Shown: positions 33,400 to 52,178, counted from the first letter of the stretch. The stretch is 64,000 nt of DNA from Schistocephalus solidus (GCA_017591395.1 WEDG01001540.1:62001-126000); one strand, 5' to 3'. Translations and numbers: made by a program. The notes: generated by a model from the letters alone, not told the origin.

Positions 33400-35840
33400 A
33401 CATTATCCTTAGGCTTCTGGGTAATTCTGAATACACGCAAGCACCTAACAGTTGTCCGAATTGTTTTTTTTGGTGGTCTTACCTTTAGCATTGTGGCTCA
33501 ATACCCTAACCACAAGGCAGCAGTAAAAAGGAAATTTACTGAATGGCGGTTCGTAGTCGGCATGCCATTGTGTCGTCATCGAGTTTTGCGGAATTTTATG
33601 AGACCGACGACGTGTCACACCCCAATTCTACGCACACCGATGGCACTGTCATTGCTGGTTCGCGATTGCTCATTTGTCAGACCCGGCAGCCCGCTTGCTC
33701 CACAGCTAGCCTTTGCCAAAGGCCAATTCACTGTCGGCTACTTGTGGACGCGCCAAATATCCGACAGCTAGGCCGGCGAGTTGACCCATCTACCTGAGAG
33801 TTTTAAACAGCCATACTTTTTTCACCGACTATCTGAGATTGGAGAACCCGGTCTCTAAACGATAGAGTGAGCTTGCCGACGAGAAAATTACATTTAGATA
33901 ACTGCCACTGCCGTGCTTTTCAACGTCCATTAACGTCATGTGACCTTATTTCTATCGCATATACCCACCGTAGCTGCATTTCTGTTGCAGTCGAATTGAA
34001 ATACGCGCGCCATTCACTATCCGCTTGGATTGGCATATTAGTGCTTCCCCTCCTACGCATTTAAAGATTCCTCCTATACTGCACATTTCTTATAAACTTG
34101 ACATTTCTTATATACTTGAACGAAAATTTGGGATAGGTGGACCAACTTCTTCACGCGATTGATATTTGTTAACCACCCAAGAGAAACCTTAACCATCATG
34201 GCTTATTAGCTAGGCGGTTTCCGCTGGCTGTTTTTTTCTAAATAGACAGGATTCGCTGCATCTCTTCGGCTGGCGCTTTTTTGATGCTGAACGTGACTAA
34301 TAACTAGGTAGAACATGAATTTCGTCTTACGTTCAGACGGTCAATTAAAAAAGAGCGGTAGAGATCGTCGGGTTGATTCCGAAAGCCTTGCACGCCTATT
34401 TACCTTGAGAGTGGGAGTTGCTGAGACCTTCACTCCTGTTGACTTCTCAAAAAGGCGGCTTGCATCGGACTGATGTTCTGTGACTATGTCGCTCACATAA
34501 CCACGTGATGTCCGAGTCCGCTCATTTGTGAGTACTCGTTGTTCCCTTTATCTGCGCTTTCTAGTGCGTCTATTCTATCGGCACTACACCAAAGTTTAAT
34601 AGGGGGAAAGGGTGCCTCTGCACCCTGTTGTTTATCATTTAACTCCCATACACGTCTGTCTGTTTTAAAATCCTGCCAGACACTACTAACTTGACTACAA
34701 ATGCCTTAGATCCGGTGCGTGAAGTTGGCGAAAACTACTTTTGATGTTTCACTTGTGTAGAAGTTTTGTTTTTATTTTTTATTCTACTACCTGTCAACTC
34801 CTACCTTGGGACCGGATTTGGAAGTTTCTGAGCTTTAACCTTCCCCACAAAGGCCCTGATACTGTGAGATAGTGTGGAGCGTCACCCTTAGCCATCTACT
34901 CTGATGCACTGCGAACTCGGTCTGACATCACACAGTCAACCCCTCACAGCGTAGCCGACTAAATACCCTGCGTTTGACGTGCGTGGATGCACAGCGTAAT
35001 GCGCACGCCCTCACAGAAGTAACAAATCAGTCCATAAAAACTTCTACACACTTTTTCCTATCTCTCTCATCTGTCAGGAGTTGCAGAAGTTAATATAAAC
35101 AGTCTTCAGGAGCCATTCAGACCAGTGTTTACCAGGCTTATACCGTCAGTTCGTAGGCGCAGTGTAGCGCGTATCTATGTATCTAGTTTGTTTTACACTC
35201 TCATAACGGCATATTGATGTTGGACTTATAATGGAACTCTCCCTGCATGCTCACACAAGAGTGACAAGGTAGCCTAAGCTGCACCTTTGTGCAAGTATCG
35301 ACCTAATTGAATAATCCCGCCCTCCTTACTATATCCGTAGCATGTACTTTACAATAGAAGCTTCCAGTTAAGGGATCAAACGAAAACGGCAATCTTTGAG
35401 GCAGAACAGAAAAGTGCAAGTAAAGTGTTGATAAGAAACGTTTTACTGTAGTTAGAAGGAGTTGAGTCACACTAATACAGGACTTTTCTTTTTCCCACAG
35501 TACAATTCCAATGAACCGGAGAGTCCAAATACATTAAAAATCCGTTAAACAACGAACAATTGCTGGCAGTGTCTTTGTTTTCACAAGTCATTATACCTGT
35601 TTATGTGCGTTTCCCACTTCGCTTGGAGGGCGGGGGAGAGGGGGAGAGGTGGGACAACCGAAATCTGTGACAAAGGTGGCTAACTGTTGGCAGTTAATAA
35701 ATTAGGGCTGGCCCTTTCAGTTTCCCTCGTCGATGACAGCCTCAATTTTAGCGCCATGCGCCCACCCCGTTCACTCACGTACGATCGGTTTATGTGGCTT
35801 CTATGCCAGCAAATGTTTCTCATGTGAAAATGAAACCCCT
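33400..35840. other. Intergenic or intronic; possible fragment of repeat R1
   Basis: Around 35228-35310, CTTATAATGGAACTCTCCCT and a GCACCTTTGTGCAAG block resemble the start of repeat R1. Otherwise no feature was recognised. Confidence 0.3.
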
Positions 35841-35843
35841 TAC

Positions 35844-35963
35844 CATCTATTTCATCCAAGGAAGGATAAGTGTCACCGGCTGACAAAATGACGAGTGTAA
35901 CTGGATTCTTCCGAAGAATATCACTTCGGAATGCATACTGCTTCAATATTTCCTTCAGTTGGC
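35844..35963 (-). other. Candidate exon (120 bp), unknown protein
   Basis: Two bases plus 39 codons plus 1 base run to an excellent donor (ATAGATG before GTAAGG). The peptide (LKEILKQYAFRSDILRKNPV, then TLVILSAGDTYPSLDEID) looks like a real alpha/beta fold segment. Phases agree with the exon upstream (36951-37080, ends phase 1) and with 28758-28912 downstream. The weak point is the acceptor, CCAAG rather than CAG/TAG. Family not recognised. Confidence 0.4.
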
Positions 35964-36950
35964 CTTGGAGTCAAACATGGACTTTATTGAATTGCGATTC
36001 AAAGCATGAACCTTTTCTATGGTTTATAGATGCTCCGTAGCAGTCAATTTCTCAGCTTAATAGACTTACCAGGCAGAAATTACTTGTAACTGAAAACTCG
36101 GTGGCAGAAAGGTGGCGATCCACCGGTCTAGAAACACATTTTTTGCGAGCATTTTATCCTTATAGAAGTAGAATTTTTGACTACTTGTCCCCATAACCTG
36201 GTCAATTCTTTCTGACGTGAACGTTATACGACGAAAATAAGACAATATGTAGTAGTTAGTAAGCAGTAGTTCTTAAATTCATTAGTCCTCATCCAGCCTA
36301 CACTTAAACGAATGTTTCTACCATTTATAATAATGTGCTTCTATTAATTATGTAGATAGGATTTGGCAATTAACCGGTAAGCTCATCGACTTTTGGGTCT
36401 CACAAATGCTTGAAGTCAACTCCATTGAAGTTCAGAGATTAACGAGTTAATAACCCTGATCTGGCCAATAGGATCAGTTTAGACTCACGTGTTAGCCCCA
36501 TCAATTTGGGGACGCCTTACTTCGAATTTAGAAGTATTTAACTCATTTATTCATCTTCCCAACAGTTTATCTGTCTATGGAAGGGCATTCCGGTTAGGGT
36601 TATCAACAAAATTATCCTTACCCTTATAAGGCTCCTATTAGCAACATCAAGAACTACACGGCCTACACTTTAATGAATAGCCTAAAAGGAATTTTATGTA
36701 TATTTGCTTCAATACCGTCTAGTGAACCTGCTTTGGCTTAAGGACTGCCGGGCTCAATCGATCAACCAGTATTATTTCACAGACAGCGAAATCCGACTGC
36801 TTAGTAATTTTTAAAATGCATGTCGTTTGTGGTTAAGCCACAGTGGCCTTACCTGGTTTGCTTTGAACAGTTTATCGGAAAGTAAGGGTGCGTAGAGCAC
36901 TCTACGAGACCCCATCACCCCAAAAGTTTGTTGCTTTAGTGTTGGCTTAC

Positions 36951-37080
36951 TTGTACAAGAAGGAAATAGACGTTCTCCGGACAAAACAAGTTTGACCAAG
37001 GTAATGGCGTCACAAAATTTTGTGATCCCGTAGTCAACTGCCATGGTCGTCATCCTCGCCTTGTTCAAATTTATTCTCAG
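36951..37080 (-). other. Candidate exon (130 bp), unknown protein
   Basis: The acceptor GTGGTCTAG is followed by 43 open codons plus 1 base. The exon ends TTGTACAA before GTAAGC. The peptide contains ARMTTMAVDYGITKFCDAIT and then VKLVLSGERLFPSC. It joins in phase to 35844-35963. Together with 28758-28912 this gives about 135 residues of a possible minus-strand gene across 8 kb; its start and end are not visible. Confidence 0.4.
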
Positions 37081-37669
37081 CTAGACCACGTAATGATTCC
37101 CTTGAGTAGCGCAACCAATGTACGCAGACAAGGCCGAAGTTAAGGGATACAAGTCAGAAATGTACAAAACCATATCTCTCATCAAGGAAGCGTCAAATTT
37201 CGTGTTCTCTCCCCTTACTAGCCCTCATAGTGGAACTAGGAAAATGATAGTATAGTAGAATGAAACGGCTTTCCAACTGTCAAACTAGTTGTCCTTGCTC
37301 GGCACAGATCTTCCTCTTCGTTTCTCAGTAAGGCCTTTTTTGAAAACATCATTAGCGTGGTCCGAGCTGAGAGTCACATGCAAAACATTGATCGTAATGA
37401 TTTATTAGTAAATGTTTAAACGAGAACACGTGCCGCCAAACGTGCTACAGGTTTAATCGTCGTCTTGCTTAGACAATTTTACTACCGACTTTCCTTATGT
37501 TAGGAAGGAGACTGTGATCGCCTTATTCGCCCCCTGCTCAGCTTTTTATCACTGTTCGATTCTTGTGACGTATAACCCTAGTGGTAACAGATCAACACCT
37601 CACGTTGGTGATTGCGAAGCTGATCCCAAGCTAAAATTGCGGCCTGCATGCCTTTTCTGATTGACTTTC

Positions 37670-41440
<3,771 letters not shown>

Positions 41441-41523
41441 AAATTTATTGTCGTATTTCTTCACTGCCACCAGTCGACATAACGTCTTCGGGTGCCGGAT
41501 CCGCAACTACGACTACGGTTTCA

Positions 41524-44094
<2,571 letters not shown>

Positions 44095-46395
44095 CATCAC
44101 CCGCAACAATATTAGTCACAGACTGTGTGCGCCAGTTCATGTGTGCACTCTTATACCTCCTGTCTTTCCCGTACTTCGAGTCCAGCCGGCCTGTGATGTG
44201 TGCTTGTGCAGAGTCTTGCCTTACTTTCGTCCCCCTACCCCTCCCCCACCTCCACTCTCTACCCTAACCGCCATCACTACCACTATATCTTCCACGCCTG
44301 CGCTCAACCGCGGGTTATTTTTATACGACGAATACACAGCGCATGCGTGCGTTGTTGCCGCATGCACGCCTGTGTGCCCGCATGCGCACAATGCGCGCTT
44401 ACAGCTCCTATTTGGGATAATGACGTCGGATTACACACTTTTAGCTCTTTTATTATCCCAGTATCCTTCCGCTCACCACACTACACAGGGCTCAATCTGT
44501 GCGTGCTATTATTTTTTTGCTTGGATGCCTCTTCAGAGCCTTGTGAACCAGCGAAGGCTGAAAAAAGGCAACAACCGCGTCATTTTTACTCCGAGCAGGG
44601 GATAGTTTTGCCATCTTTTGTAAATTTACACCAATTGGCGAAGTATCGGTGATTTCAGTGAGTAGGTCCAAACCTCCAAAGTTCTTGGGCGCACGTCGTC
44701 ACGCTTAGATTATTTTTTCTTTCTTCAGCTGCAGCAGATGTAATACCCTCCTTCCCTCACCTCGAGCCAAACCAGTGTCTACTATTTTTGTGCGTTATAA
44801 CGTGATTATGATAGCAGTGATTATTTTCCTTTCATTCTCCGCAACATCTTCCTCTCAACTCTGGAGCTCTTCCTTCCTTGGTTCTGGCTCCTTTATAAAC
44901 CATCACAGTCTAGGCGGCGTGTCTCCGCTTTCCTCTACTTGGCGAGAGTTACTGAACTTTCATAGTGCCCTTTGTTACAACGCCATCACCGTTTCGATTT
45001 CTGCGCATTCGACGAACACACAAACTGGGCGTGTCGACCGCCAATCATTAATAGCGCCATATTTTATGCTGTACACTAATCCCTTTTGTACTTCTTTCCT
45101 ATACTCATCAGTACGTATCTGAGCTGGCATCGAATGACCAAGCTTACTTGGTTTTCTCTTCTTATACCATTGAATGGTTCCGTCGTCTGCTGTTAAAGCG
45201 TTCTTCGGTTTAAGGCGTTCAGTGCACTGCCGCATCTTCGTCAAACTCGGTTCATGCTGCTTACTCTGGCAGCTTTTCAACGGGCGTACGTCGGGCATCG
45301 CTGCATGCCTGAAATGTTTTCCACAGAAATTGTGTTTAAAGCGGTCAACGGTATCCTGTAATTTTGACTACCAAATCCAGACTGTGCTACGCTTCGAGTA
45401 TTATGACAGTTCGTCTGTCGTTATCAACGATGCCCGCCCTGTGTGCTCCACAGCAGGTTGGGCGCAGGAATGGTGACTTGCACTTAAACGAGTTTTAAGT
45501 GTTAGTAGATTTGCGCTGTATCTGCCGCTGTCTCTCCTGTCTCAACCTCCTGTGCCCCTGCTAAGACAGAGCGGTGCGCCATGCAAACGAGGGTCGTGTG
45601 CTATTATGGAATGTCAATCGAGTAGCTTGAAAGGAGAAAATGCACTCTTGCCAAACTGTTGACGGTTATTAGCGATTAGCATCCAAGGATTTGTCTGCTT
45701 TCCCAGCCCCCATCGGTTTCATGTTTCCTCTTTTTGAACAGGACGGTCTAAGTGAGGGGAAAAAGGCACTAGTTAAGGAATTGTTCCTTTTGCTGTGTTC
45801 ATAACCTCCTTCGATCAGACCTCCAATGCCTTTTACTGCATTGAGTGGCTCCAGGCAAAGCAGCGCACCATGCGTCTATTTGCTCTGATAGTTTCTTGGC
45901 TGCTGGCTTTTAATATCTGACTTGTCGAACATGTTTGGCGTGTAGTCGGTTCGTTCACATATGTCCTGATGTAGGCTTTGCTGTTTAGTAACGCTAAGGG
46001 AAACACCCCTTTTCAAACGCCTCCTACCTGCTCAAAACGGTTCCGAGTCTGCTCCCGTGTGCTTGTGTAGATGTTAGGCCAAACTTTGCCGGTAGCATAT
46101 AAATGAAAATGACGTCGGCAGTGAGTTGTGAAAAATGATGATCCACCTAAGTGTCCATAGAGCATAATCATCGGTGATTTCCTATATGACCCTCGGGCGC
46201 ATTGCAGCAAATATACGCCTCCGGATCACATGATGCTAACTTGATCTTATGGCTGGCTATCAGAATCCTCGTACTTCCTGTAATAGGGTCTCATGGGCGA
46301 AAAATCCCGCGTCGCATTCAGGAGACGTCCCGTCGATAGGGTCCCTCCCAAACCCAGGGCACTGAAAAAAAAGTTTTTAACCTAATTTCGTCCGC
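44095..46395 (+). other. 3' flank of the EGR-like gene and intergenic DNA
   Basis: It probably contains the 3' UTR. There is no clean AATAAA close to the stop. A CRE-like TGACGTCG lies at 44421, of uncertain meaning. The open frames in this stretch have no motifs. Confidence 0.35.
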
Positions 46396-46397
46396 AG

Positions 46398-46625
46398 CAT
46401 GCCCTTCTGTCTATCTGGTGCCAAACGAATGCGATATCGAACGTTTGATTGCATTTCTCGAGGCGTGAACTGCGATCTTTTTCTAGTCACTCAACTTTCT
46501 ACTTCATCAGTTAAAAATCTCATGCGCACGGCAAGTTGCATCTACAATGAAACCACTCCCCACGGCTGTGCTATCGCTGGGTCAGTAGACGACGTCCTCG
46601 TGACCAGTTGAATTTTCAAAATAAA
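46398..46625 (+). CDS. Candidate terminal exon with poly(A) signal
   Basis: A pyrimidine-rich acceptor (CTAATTTCGTCCGCAG) precedes C plus an ATG at 46399. A 70-codon frame runs to a TGA at 46609-46611. AATAAA follows at 46620-46625, only nine bases after the stop. This looks like the last exon of a plus-strand gene, or a short gene with an untranslated first exon. The peptide is Cys-, Ser- and Arg-containing with no known motif. Upstream exons were not found. A chance arrangement is possible. Confidence 0.3.
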
Positions 46626-46629
46626 AATA

Positions 46630-48880
46630 CCAGTGTTTGTACAAACTGGGTATCTGATTCTTCTTGCGTCAATCCTTCGAACGCCTTCATTCTCCCAAGG
46701 CCCCGACAGGCAACACAGCGAGCATTCTGAAAGGCTGACCTTGGAGGGGAGGATCCTAATTACTGTGTGCAGTACAGATTCTCAGTCGCGATAAGTCTAC
46801 CGGTAAGTCAACCGATGCAGATCCTGCCCGGACGCAGTGAGACCGAGTCGATTCTTCACCTGCTGGTGCAGTGTGAGCGCGCATTTTTTGTTGCCACTGT
46901 CGGTCGCGCTGTTGGGGTCTGCATGTTTTTCTTTTAGCGAGTGTCGGGATGAACGTCCTCATGGTCCTGTCCAACGCGAGGGAATATGTTCGCGTGGGGT
47001 CTTTGGAGAGGCTCTATCCCCTTGGCCGGGTTGCCAAATTTTTTCTAACCGAACTAAGGCAATGCCTGTAGGTGAACTGTACGTAAGAGCCAGAATCCAT
47101 TTGGCTAATTTTCGGGATGAGGTAATTGGACTTCAGGTAGATTGCAGTTAAGGTTAGGGCCGTGGGTTTACAACACTACAGAAAGTAGTCACCGTCAAGT
47201 AGGTCAATCGCCAAACCGTGGGCCGTCTCCTCCCCAAATCCCGTCTTCTGTCAGGTAATCTCGACCGATGCCTCATCTTAAGACTTGCCAACTACGTTAA
47301 ATGGTGTATTTCCTAGCCATATTTTCAGAAAATTACCCCTCCCCCATATGTATAAGTGAGGTTCGCTTCCGGTGGAGTACATCACACTGCCACTCTGCAC
47401 TCTAGGCAAAAAGAGTTGAACGAAGCCAGCAGTGTGGCCTGTCGCCACATGCCCACAGCATGGGTGGACTATGCCGATTGTTATAATCACACAAACATGC
47501 GTCAGCCCTTTGGTTCAGATGGCGTTATTACGGCTCGCTTATATTCTCCCCCCCCCCCCCCCTCCGTAGGATGCGGAAGCAGGGACAAGTGCCTTTGTGC
47601 TAAATTCCAGGGAAAGTACAGTTAGGGTGAGGATTTAGATTAGGATCCCGATTGAGGTTTGGATTAGGCTTGGGGCACGGAAATATTTACCCTTCCTTAA
47701 ATTTGTTGCAAGGCCACCCAGAGGCGTCAACGCTTGCATGCGCACATGATTCTCGAGGTCAGTGATCTTTTGCGTAGGTATCCATGCTAAAGAGGGCACG
47801 TCATTCCGTGCGCAGTGAGTTTACAGTTAAGTCGACTCGTAGCCATCTGGGCTCATGGACTATCCCCTTGGGAGGGTGCCCCGCGAATGCATTAACTCAT
47901 GGTAGCAATCATACGCATCTATGCCTCGGGCAAACTCAACGCACGTGCACTGTGAGACGAGGAGATCTCGGCCTCGCTCTCACCAAACTATAAAGGCTGC
48001 AGACTACAAGGGTATGACTTTTATTGTATTATTACGATAGTTGAGATCGCCACCATACGGTGCCTGTATGAGCAGGTAAACTGTCAGTGCGCGAGAGGCT
48101 CCTTCTGATTATTTTTTAAGCTTCTGCTAGAGGAGAGTTTGGCGTGATTGTGCTCCGTAAGACATGCCAATTATCTCAGTCCTTACGCCTGTAATGGCAC
48201 CGTAAAGTGCGGAGGTGCAGCAGTATTTAATGGAGGGCTACTGGTAAGCGAAGTCACAGAAATGAGTCGTTTCGCAATTCGCTAGTAGGTACGCAGAGCT
48301 CAGTTCTAGTTCGTACTCTTGCATTCTCGCATAATATGATCCTTCGTCTCCTACCCGAGGCGGACGTAAGGAAAGCAGAGACAGACGAGATGGTAAAAGA
48401 TCGTTCGCTCCGCCTTCCATATTCTCCCGGCCATTAGCACCAGAACTCAATAGTCCCGTTCAAACCGACCGTTCATCACTTCCTTTACGAGAACCGGGGT
48501 TCATGCAGAAGGAGTGTGCTGTGGCGACTGCTGATTTAGCTTTTATTCACCCAATCCATCTAATATAGTCAGCCAGTTTGTTTCAACTTAACTAATAATC
48601 CTTTTGAAAAAATCACCGTTTGCGTCATCACTTTGGTCTTTTAGGCTTGCGCGGATTTTGAGAAGCAGATTTCTTGCGTCATCATGGTTGGTGCTTCCAT
48701 GCTGAGGTCGAAGTGGCTATAGCCCTACTTGACAAGGCAGGAAAAGTAAGCTGAATTCATTTCGCGTCAGTGCGGTTTCGAGTTTGCACATAGGAGCCTC
48801 TCCGAAAAACTTGCAATTAAATTATGCGAGAGGTTACTACAGAAAAGGACGTTGTCTAAACAGTCAGCGGATAGTAGCTC
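46630..48880. other. Intergenic; C run and TTAGGG-like tract
   Basis: A run of 15 C (47548-47562) is followed by TCCG, like the C run at 26472. A degenerate TTAGGG-rich stretch at about 47610-47690 resembles 12410-12540. No gene was recognised. Confidence 0.45.
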
Positions 48881-48889
48881 CTCTGCCAC

Positions 48890-49760
48890 ACGTGGTTGGC
48901 ACCTGAGGCTATCACGGTGCGTTAAACGCCGTGGAATGGGGGGTCGCCAAGTGACAATTGAACTCGGACCTCAGGCAGCCCGATATTTGTTTATGTGGGG
49001 TGGCCGACTGGTGGACTGAGAGCCAGACTGCAATGGCCCCTTCTTAACGTGACCTCTGGCAGACTCACACATGAGGTCCGAGCCGCCTACCCAAAGTGTT
49101 TATGTTGGGGGTGGGGGTGGGAGCAGGTCGTGTATCTGGCCCACGTAGACGAGGTCACTAGCTATGTCAGCCCCTATTTGCATTCTCCGCACCAGACAAC
49201 TGACCGGCTCGGACAGTGACTGGAGCCTGGGAACGGGGAATAGTCAGGGCGAGGCTTAAATGCCTTTTCCTCACCAAAAAAACATCTGGCATGCTTAAAG
49301 CTATCACACTGCGCGAAAAGACCTGGATTGAAAGGTTACCAACTGACGGAATGACTCGGACCTCACAGTCAGCCCAGTGTGTGTATTTGTGCAGAGTGGC
49401 CGACTCGTGGATTGAGCGTCCAGCTGCAATGGCTACTTCCTAACGTGTCCTGTATGGAACTTCCACCCCGTGAGACCCGAACCACGTTTGGCAGCACGCT
49501 CACGGGCGTCTCCGGCCGCGCCAGCCATCTGCGCTTTCCCTTCCCTCTGGTCTTCTTGCCTTGGACATACCACTTGGCCCAGACCCGAGGGTGGAGCAAG
49601 TGCGATAGATGCATCACAAGTTGACTATCACTATAAACCATCACCGTCCCTGCGCCACCTCACTGTGGGGCAAACAAGGAACCTCGTCGAAATCGACGGT
49701 CTAGCTGTCGGTAGGTACTCAGAGCAAATGTATATTAAGTTAGGATCGGATAGTTGACAC
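48890..49760 (+). repeat. LINE 3'-end modular repeat, reverse-orientation solo copy
   Basis: This is the reverse complement of the modules at 23, 52 and 57 kb. Landmarks are CTGCAATGGCCCCTTCTTAA near 49030 and CTGCAATGGCTACTTCCTAA near 49430, each following a GTGGCCGACT and before an opening module (CTCCGGCCGCGCCAGCCA). It therefore marks a 5'-truncated LINE lying on the plus strand. Confidence 0.6.
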
Positions 49761-49769
49761 TAAGAACTA

Positions 49770-50925
49770 TCGGTGGTAGATGAATGGGCACTCCACAGGG
49801 ATATAGCACAGCAAACCATGGCTTGCCTATCTTACTCTCTCTCCACCCAAACATTAACAATTCCTGTATGTATACCTTCTCTTACTCTGCCCCGTTGGTC
49901 TTCGTGCAATGATTTTGCTTGACTATGAACATGGAAATAACTTCTTATGCACTGCTGATAAAGTAGTATGCTGGGCGGAATTCGAAGGTCTAAATGTAGT
50001 CTGTTGGCATATCTGTCCTTGAACTTGGTTTATTTGGGTTGTATAACCTTTTCTATCCCCATTTTCGTTGTTTTTTTATCCAGGCTGTTGGTTTTCCTAA
50101 GGTAGACAGGAATAGGAGGGCATCATATGGCGCAAATGTGCTGCACCTCTAGAACTAATCTCCTGAAATGTATAAAGTGGGGCGAATCCTAACAGGGATG
50201 ACTGTGGGTGAAGTGAGTGTTTCTAGCTTAGTTCGCTTAGTAGCCAGTCAGCCATTCAACACTTGTAGACCAAATTTTGGGGAAGGAGACTGGAGCCAAA
50301 GGGCAGACTGCTTTTCTCTGGAAGGAGTTCCAGGAGGAGGCACTATCATCATCTTAGCTATGATCCAAAAGGCGAAGATCTTTCCATGTCTGGACGCGCT
50401 CGTATTCACAGAGCAGCAAAACTTCTTGTCTAGTTATAAGGGAGTGAGAAGAGGCCTCAGACGCATCACGAGTCCAGATCTGTGGTAAAGTTCTTACTCT
50501 CGTGCTTACGCATAAAACTCAGCTTGCATGAAGTATTAGTATGCCTCGATCAAGTTCGTGGCTTCCACAGTAATATTATCGGACTCCATGACCCTATAGA
50601 TAGCAGTTCTGATTGTTAAGACGAGCGCTGCAGCAAAAAAACTGGAGAACAGTTTGTTCTTTAAAGAAATGGTTCCGTTCGGGATCTTTCTTAGGAGGTA
50701 TATCCGACTAACACAGCCCCTAGCAAGGCAAAAATAGCCCCGAGTTCACCTTGTCCATGACCTCCTCGAAATACGAGAACAGTTGAGGAGGAAACCAGCA
50801 AAGGTCTCCAGGGCGCCGTTTAAATGGGCTAATACTTCCGTAGTTGTGCCAGTCCACCCTAATTTCCTCCTCGAAGAATGCAAGTTATCGATAAATCTCC
50901 AGCTCTGTGGGACTTCATTAGTGTA
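49770..50925. other. Intergenic, nothing firm
   Basis: The frame 50168-50488 (106 codons) has no recognised motif. No repeat was identified. Confidence 0.35.
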
Positions 50926-50931
50926 CCATGT

Positions 50932-51203
50932 GTGGTGTTTACCGATCTGCTTTAGGGCCATGCATGTTCCGTCGTGCCCTCGAGCTCACTTTAGAGCACT
51001 CACAGGCAGTTGCCCAGTGACGAGTAGCATATGTTGATAAGGTGGAACCGACAAAGACAAGCGAGACCGGAATGGCCATTTCTGGCTTATAACCCCAGTC
51101 ATCAGCCAGTCATACCCAATCCCAAATGTAGACCACCTGGGATTCGAACCCGTGACCTTTGGTAATTGAGTCGAACGCTCTACAAATTGAGCCACGGGCC
51201 CGT
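50932..51203 (-). mobile_element. tRNA-derived SINE, near-complete copy
   Basis: On the minus strand there is a tRNA-like head. Its A box (TGGCTCAATTTGTAGAGCG) lies at 51194-51176 and its B box (GGTTCGAATCC) at 51150-51140. A body follows (CTGGCTGATGACTGGGG, then CCAGAAATGGCCATTCCGGT), then GGTTCCACCTTATCAACATA. The tail has a CTCTAAAGTGAGCTC hairpin, an imperfect GGGCCATGCATGTTCC hairpin and AGATCGGT. The anticodon arm is degenerate, so it is not a working tRNA. Confidence 0.7.
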
Positions 51204-51239
51204 TGTTTTGTCGGTTGCGATCGGGAATATGATCATAAT

Positions 51240-51435
51240 GTGTGGTTCACCGATCTGCTTTAGGAACATGCATGTTCCGTCGTGCCCTCGAGCTCACTTT
51301 AGAGCACTCACAGGCAGTTGCCCAGCGACGAGTAGCATATGTTGATAAGGTGGAACAGACAAAGACAAGGGAGAGTGGAATGGTATTTTTTGGCTTATTA
51401 GCCGTCATCAGCCAGTCATTCCCAATTCAAAGTGT
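51240..51435 (-). mobile_element. Headless SINE copy, next to and parallel with the previous one
   Basis: It repeats the body and tail of the SINE at 50932-51130 with few changes but lacks the tRNA head. Its tail hairpin is a perfect 16-base palindrome (GGAACATGCATGTTCC, 51263-51278). The PLE fragment begins where it ends. Confidence 0.7.
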
Positions 51436-51977
51436 GTAACACCTGTGATTCAACTATAAATCCGAAGGGGCAGCCAAAACCGAGGTACTGGCGTGCAATA
51501 CCTTACATAACTGGTGTATCCGAAGAATTTGCTAGACTAGTGAGCGAATTTGGGATTGGCGTGGCTCACAGACCGGAAGCGACAATCCGCCGTCAACTCA
51601 TGCAACCTAAAGACCCAATCCCCCTCAACCAAAAATCCGGCGTCATTTACCAGATAGACTGCCATTGTGGTCGAGCAAATTATGTTGGCGAAACCGGCAA
51701 ACGGGTTTGCACGAGAATGCACGAGCACGAGCTCGCTGTGAGAAGGAATGATAAACTCTCCTCGGTAGCCGCTCACGCATCCTCGCCAGAGCACGACTTT
51801 GACATTGGCAGCGTGAGAATATTGGGCCAGTCAGACGACCGAATTTCACGCCTGCTGCAGGAATCGTGGCACTCGACCACGGAGTCGATCAATAGACATA
51901 TCGATCTGCCAGCTGCATATCAAGCCCTGCGCGAACAAATCAATGGCGCTGATGAAGGTCATACTCGGCAGAGGTGA
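51436..51977 (+). pseudogene. Penelope-like element C-terminal GIY-YIG endonuclease (5'-truncated)
   Basis: About 180 codons are open to a TGA at 51975. The linker GIGVAHRPEATIRRQ is followed by the GIY-YIG nuclease core: GVIYQIDCHCG, NYVGETGKRVCTR, then a MHEHE helix and further acidic helices. In PLEs this domain follows the reverse transcriptase and nicks the target. The domain looks intact. The reverse transcriptase part is missing, cut off at the SINE junction near 51435, so the copy cannot move by itself. The same linker (GCGVAHRPEATIRRQ) occurs in the broken PLE at 63.3 kb. Confidence 0.85.
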
Positions 51978-52000
51978 ATTAAATAAGCAGTGAGCTGTAC

Positions 52001-52059
52001 AGTCTTTTATTCCTTGATGATGGGCTCGCGTGAGAGTTCGAAACGTCGGATGAATAAGA
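52001..52059 (+). ncRNA. Hammerhead-ribozyme-like element in the PLE 3' end
   Basis: TTGATGA (52014-52020; the first core base is T, not C) is followed by stem II, GGGCTC (52022-52027) with GAGTTC (52034-52039). GAAA (52040-52043) and CGTC (52044-52047) come next. Helix III is the palindrome ACGT. Flanks TCTTTTATTCC (52003-52013) and GGATGAATAAGA (52048-52059) can pair as helix I with internal mismatches. Predicted cleavage is after 52047. PLE hammerheads are established; activity here is not tested, and the C-to-T change may weaken it. Confidence 0.55.
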
Positions 52060-52134
52060 TTCTGGTCCCAGAGAACGCCTCCCGTCTTCTTCTATACAAT
52101 TACCTTGGCCTCGCATATTCTCGAACATTCGGAA

Positions 52135-52140
<6 letters not shown>

Positions 52141-52176
<36 letters not shown>
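52141..52176. repeat. (TA)18 microsatellite
   Basis: Eighteen uninterrupted TA units lie just after the PLE end. Confidence 0.95.

Positions 52177-52178
<2 letters not shown>

Noticed and set aside
51130..51203. tRNA gene on the minus strand
   Set aside because: Same reason: degenerate anticodon arm and attached SINE body.
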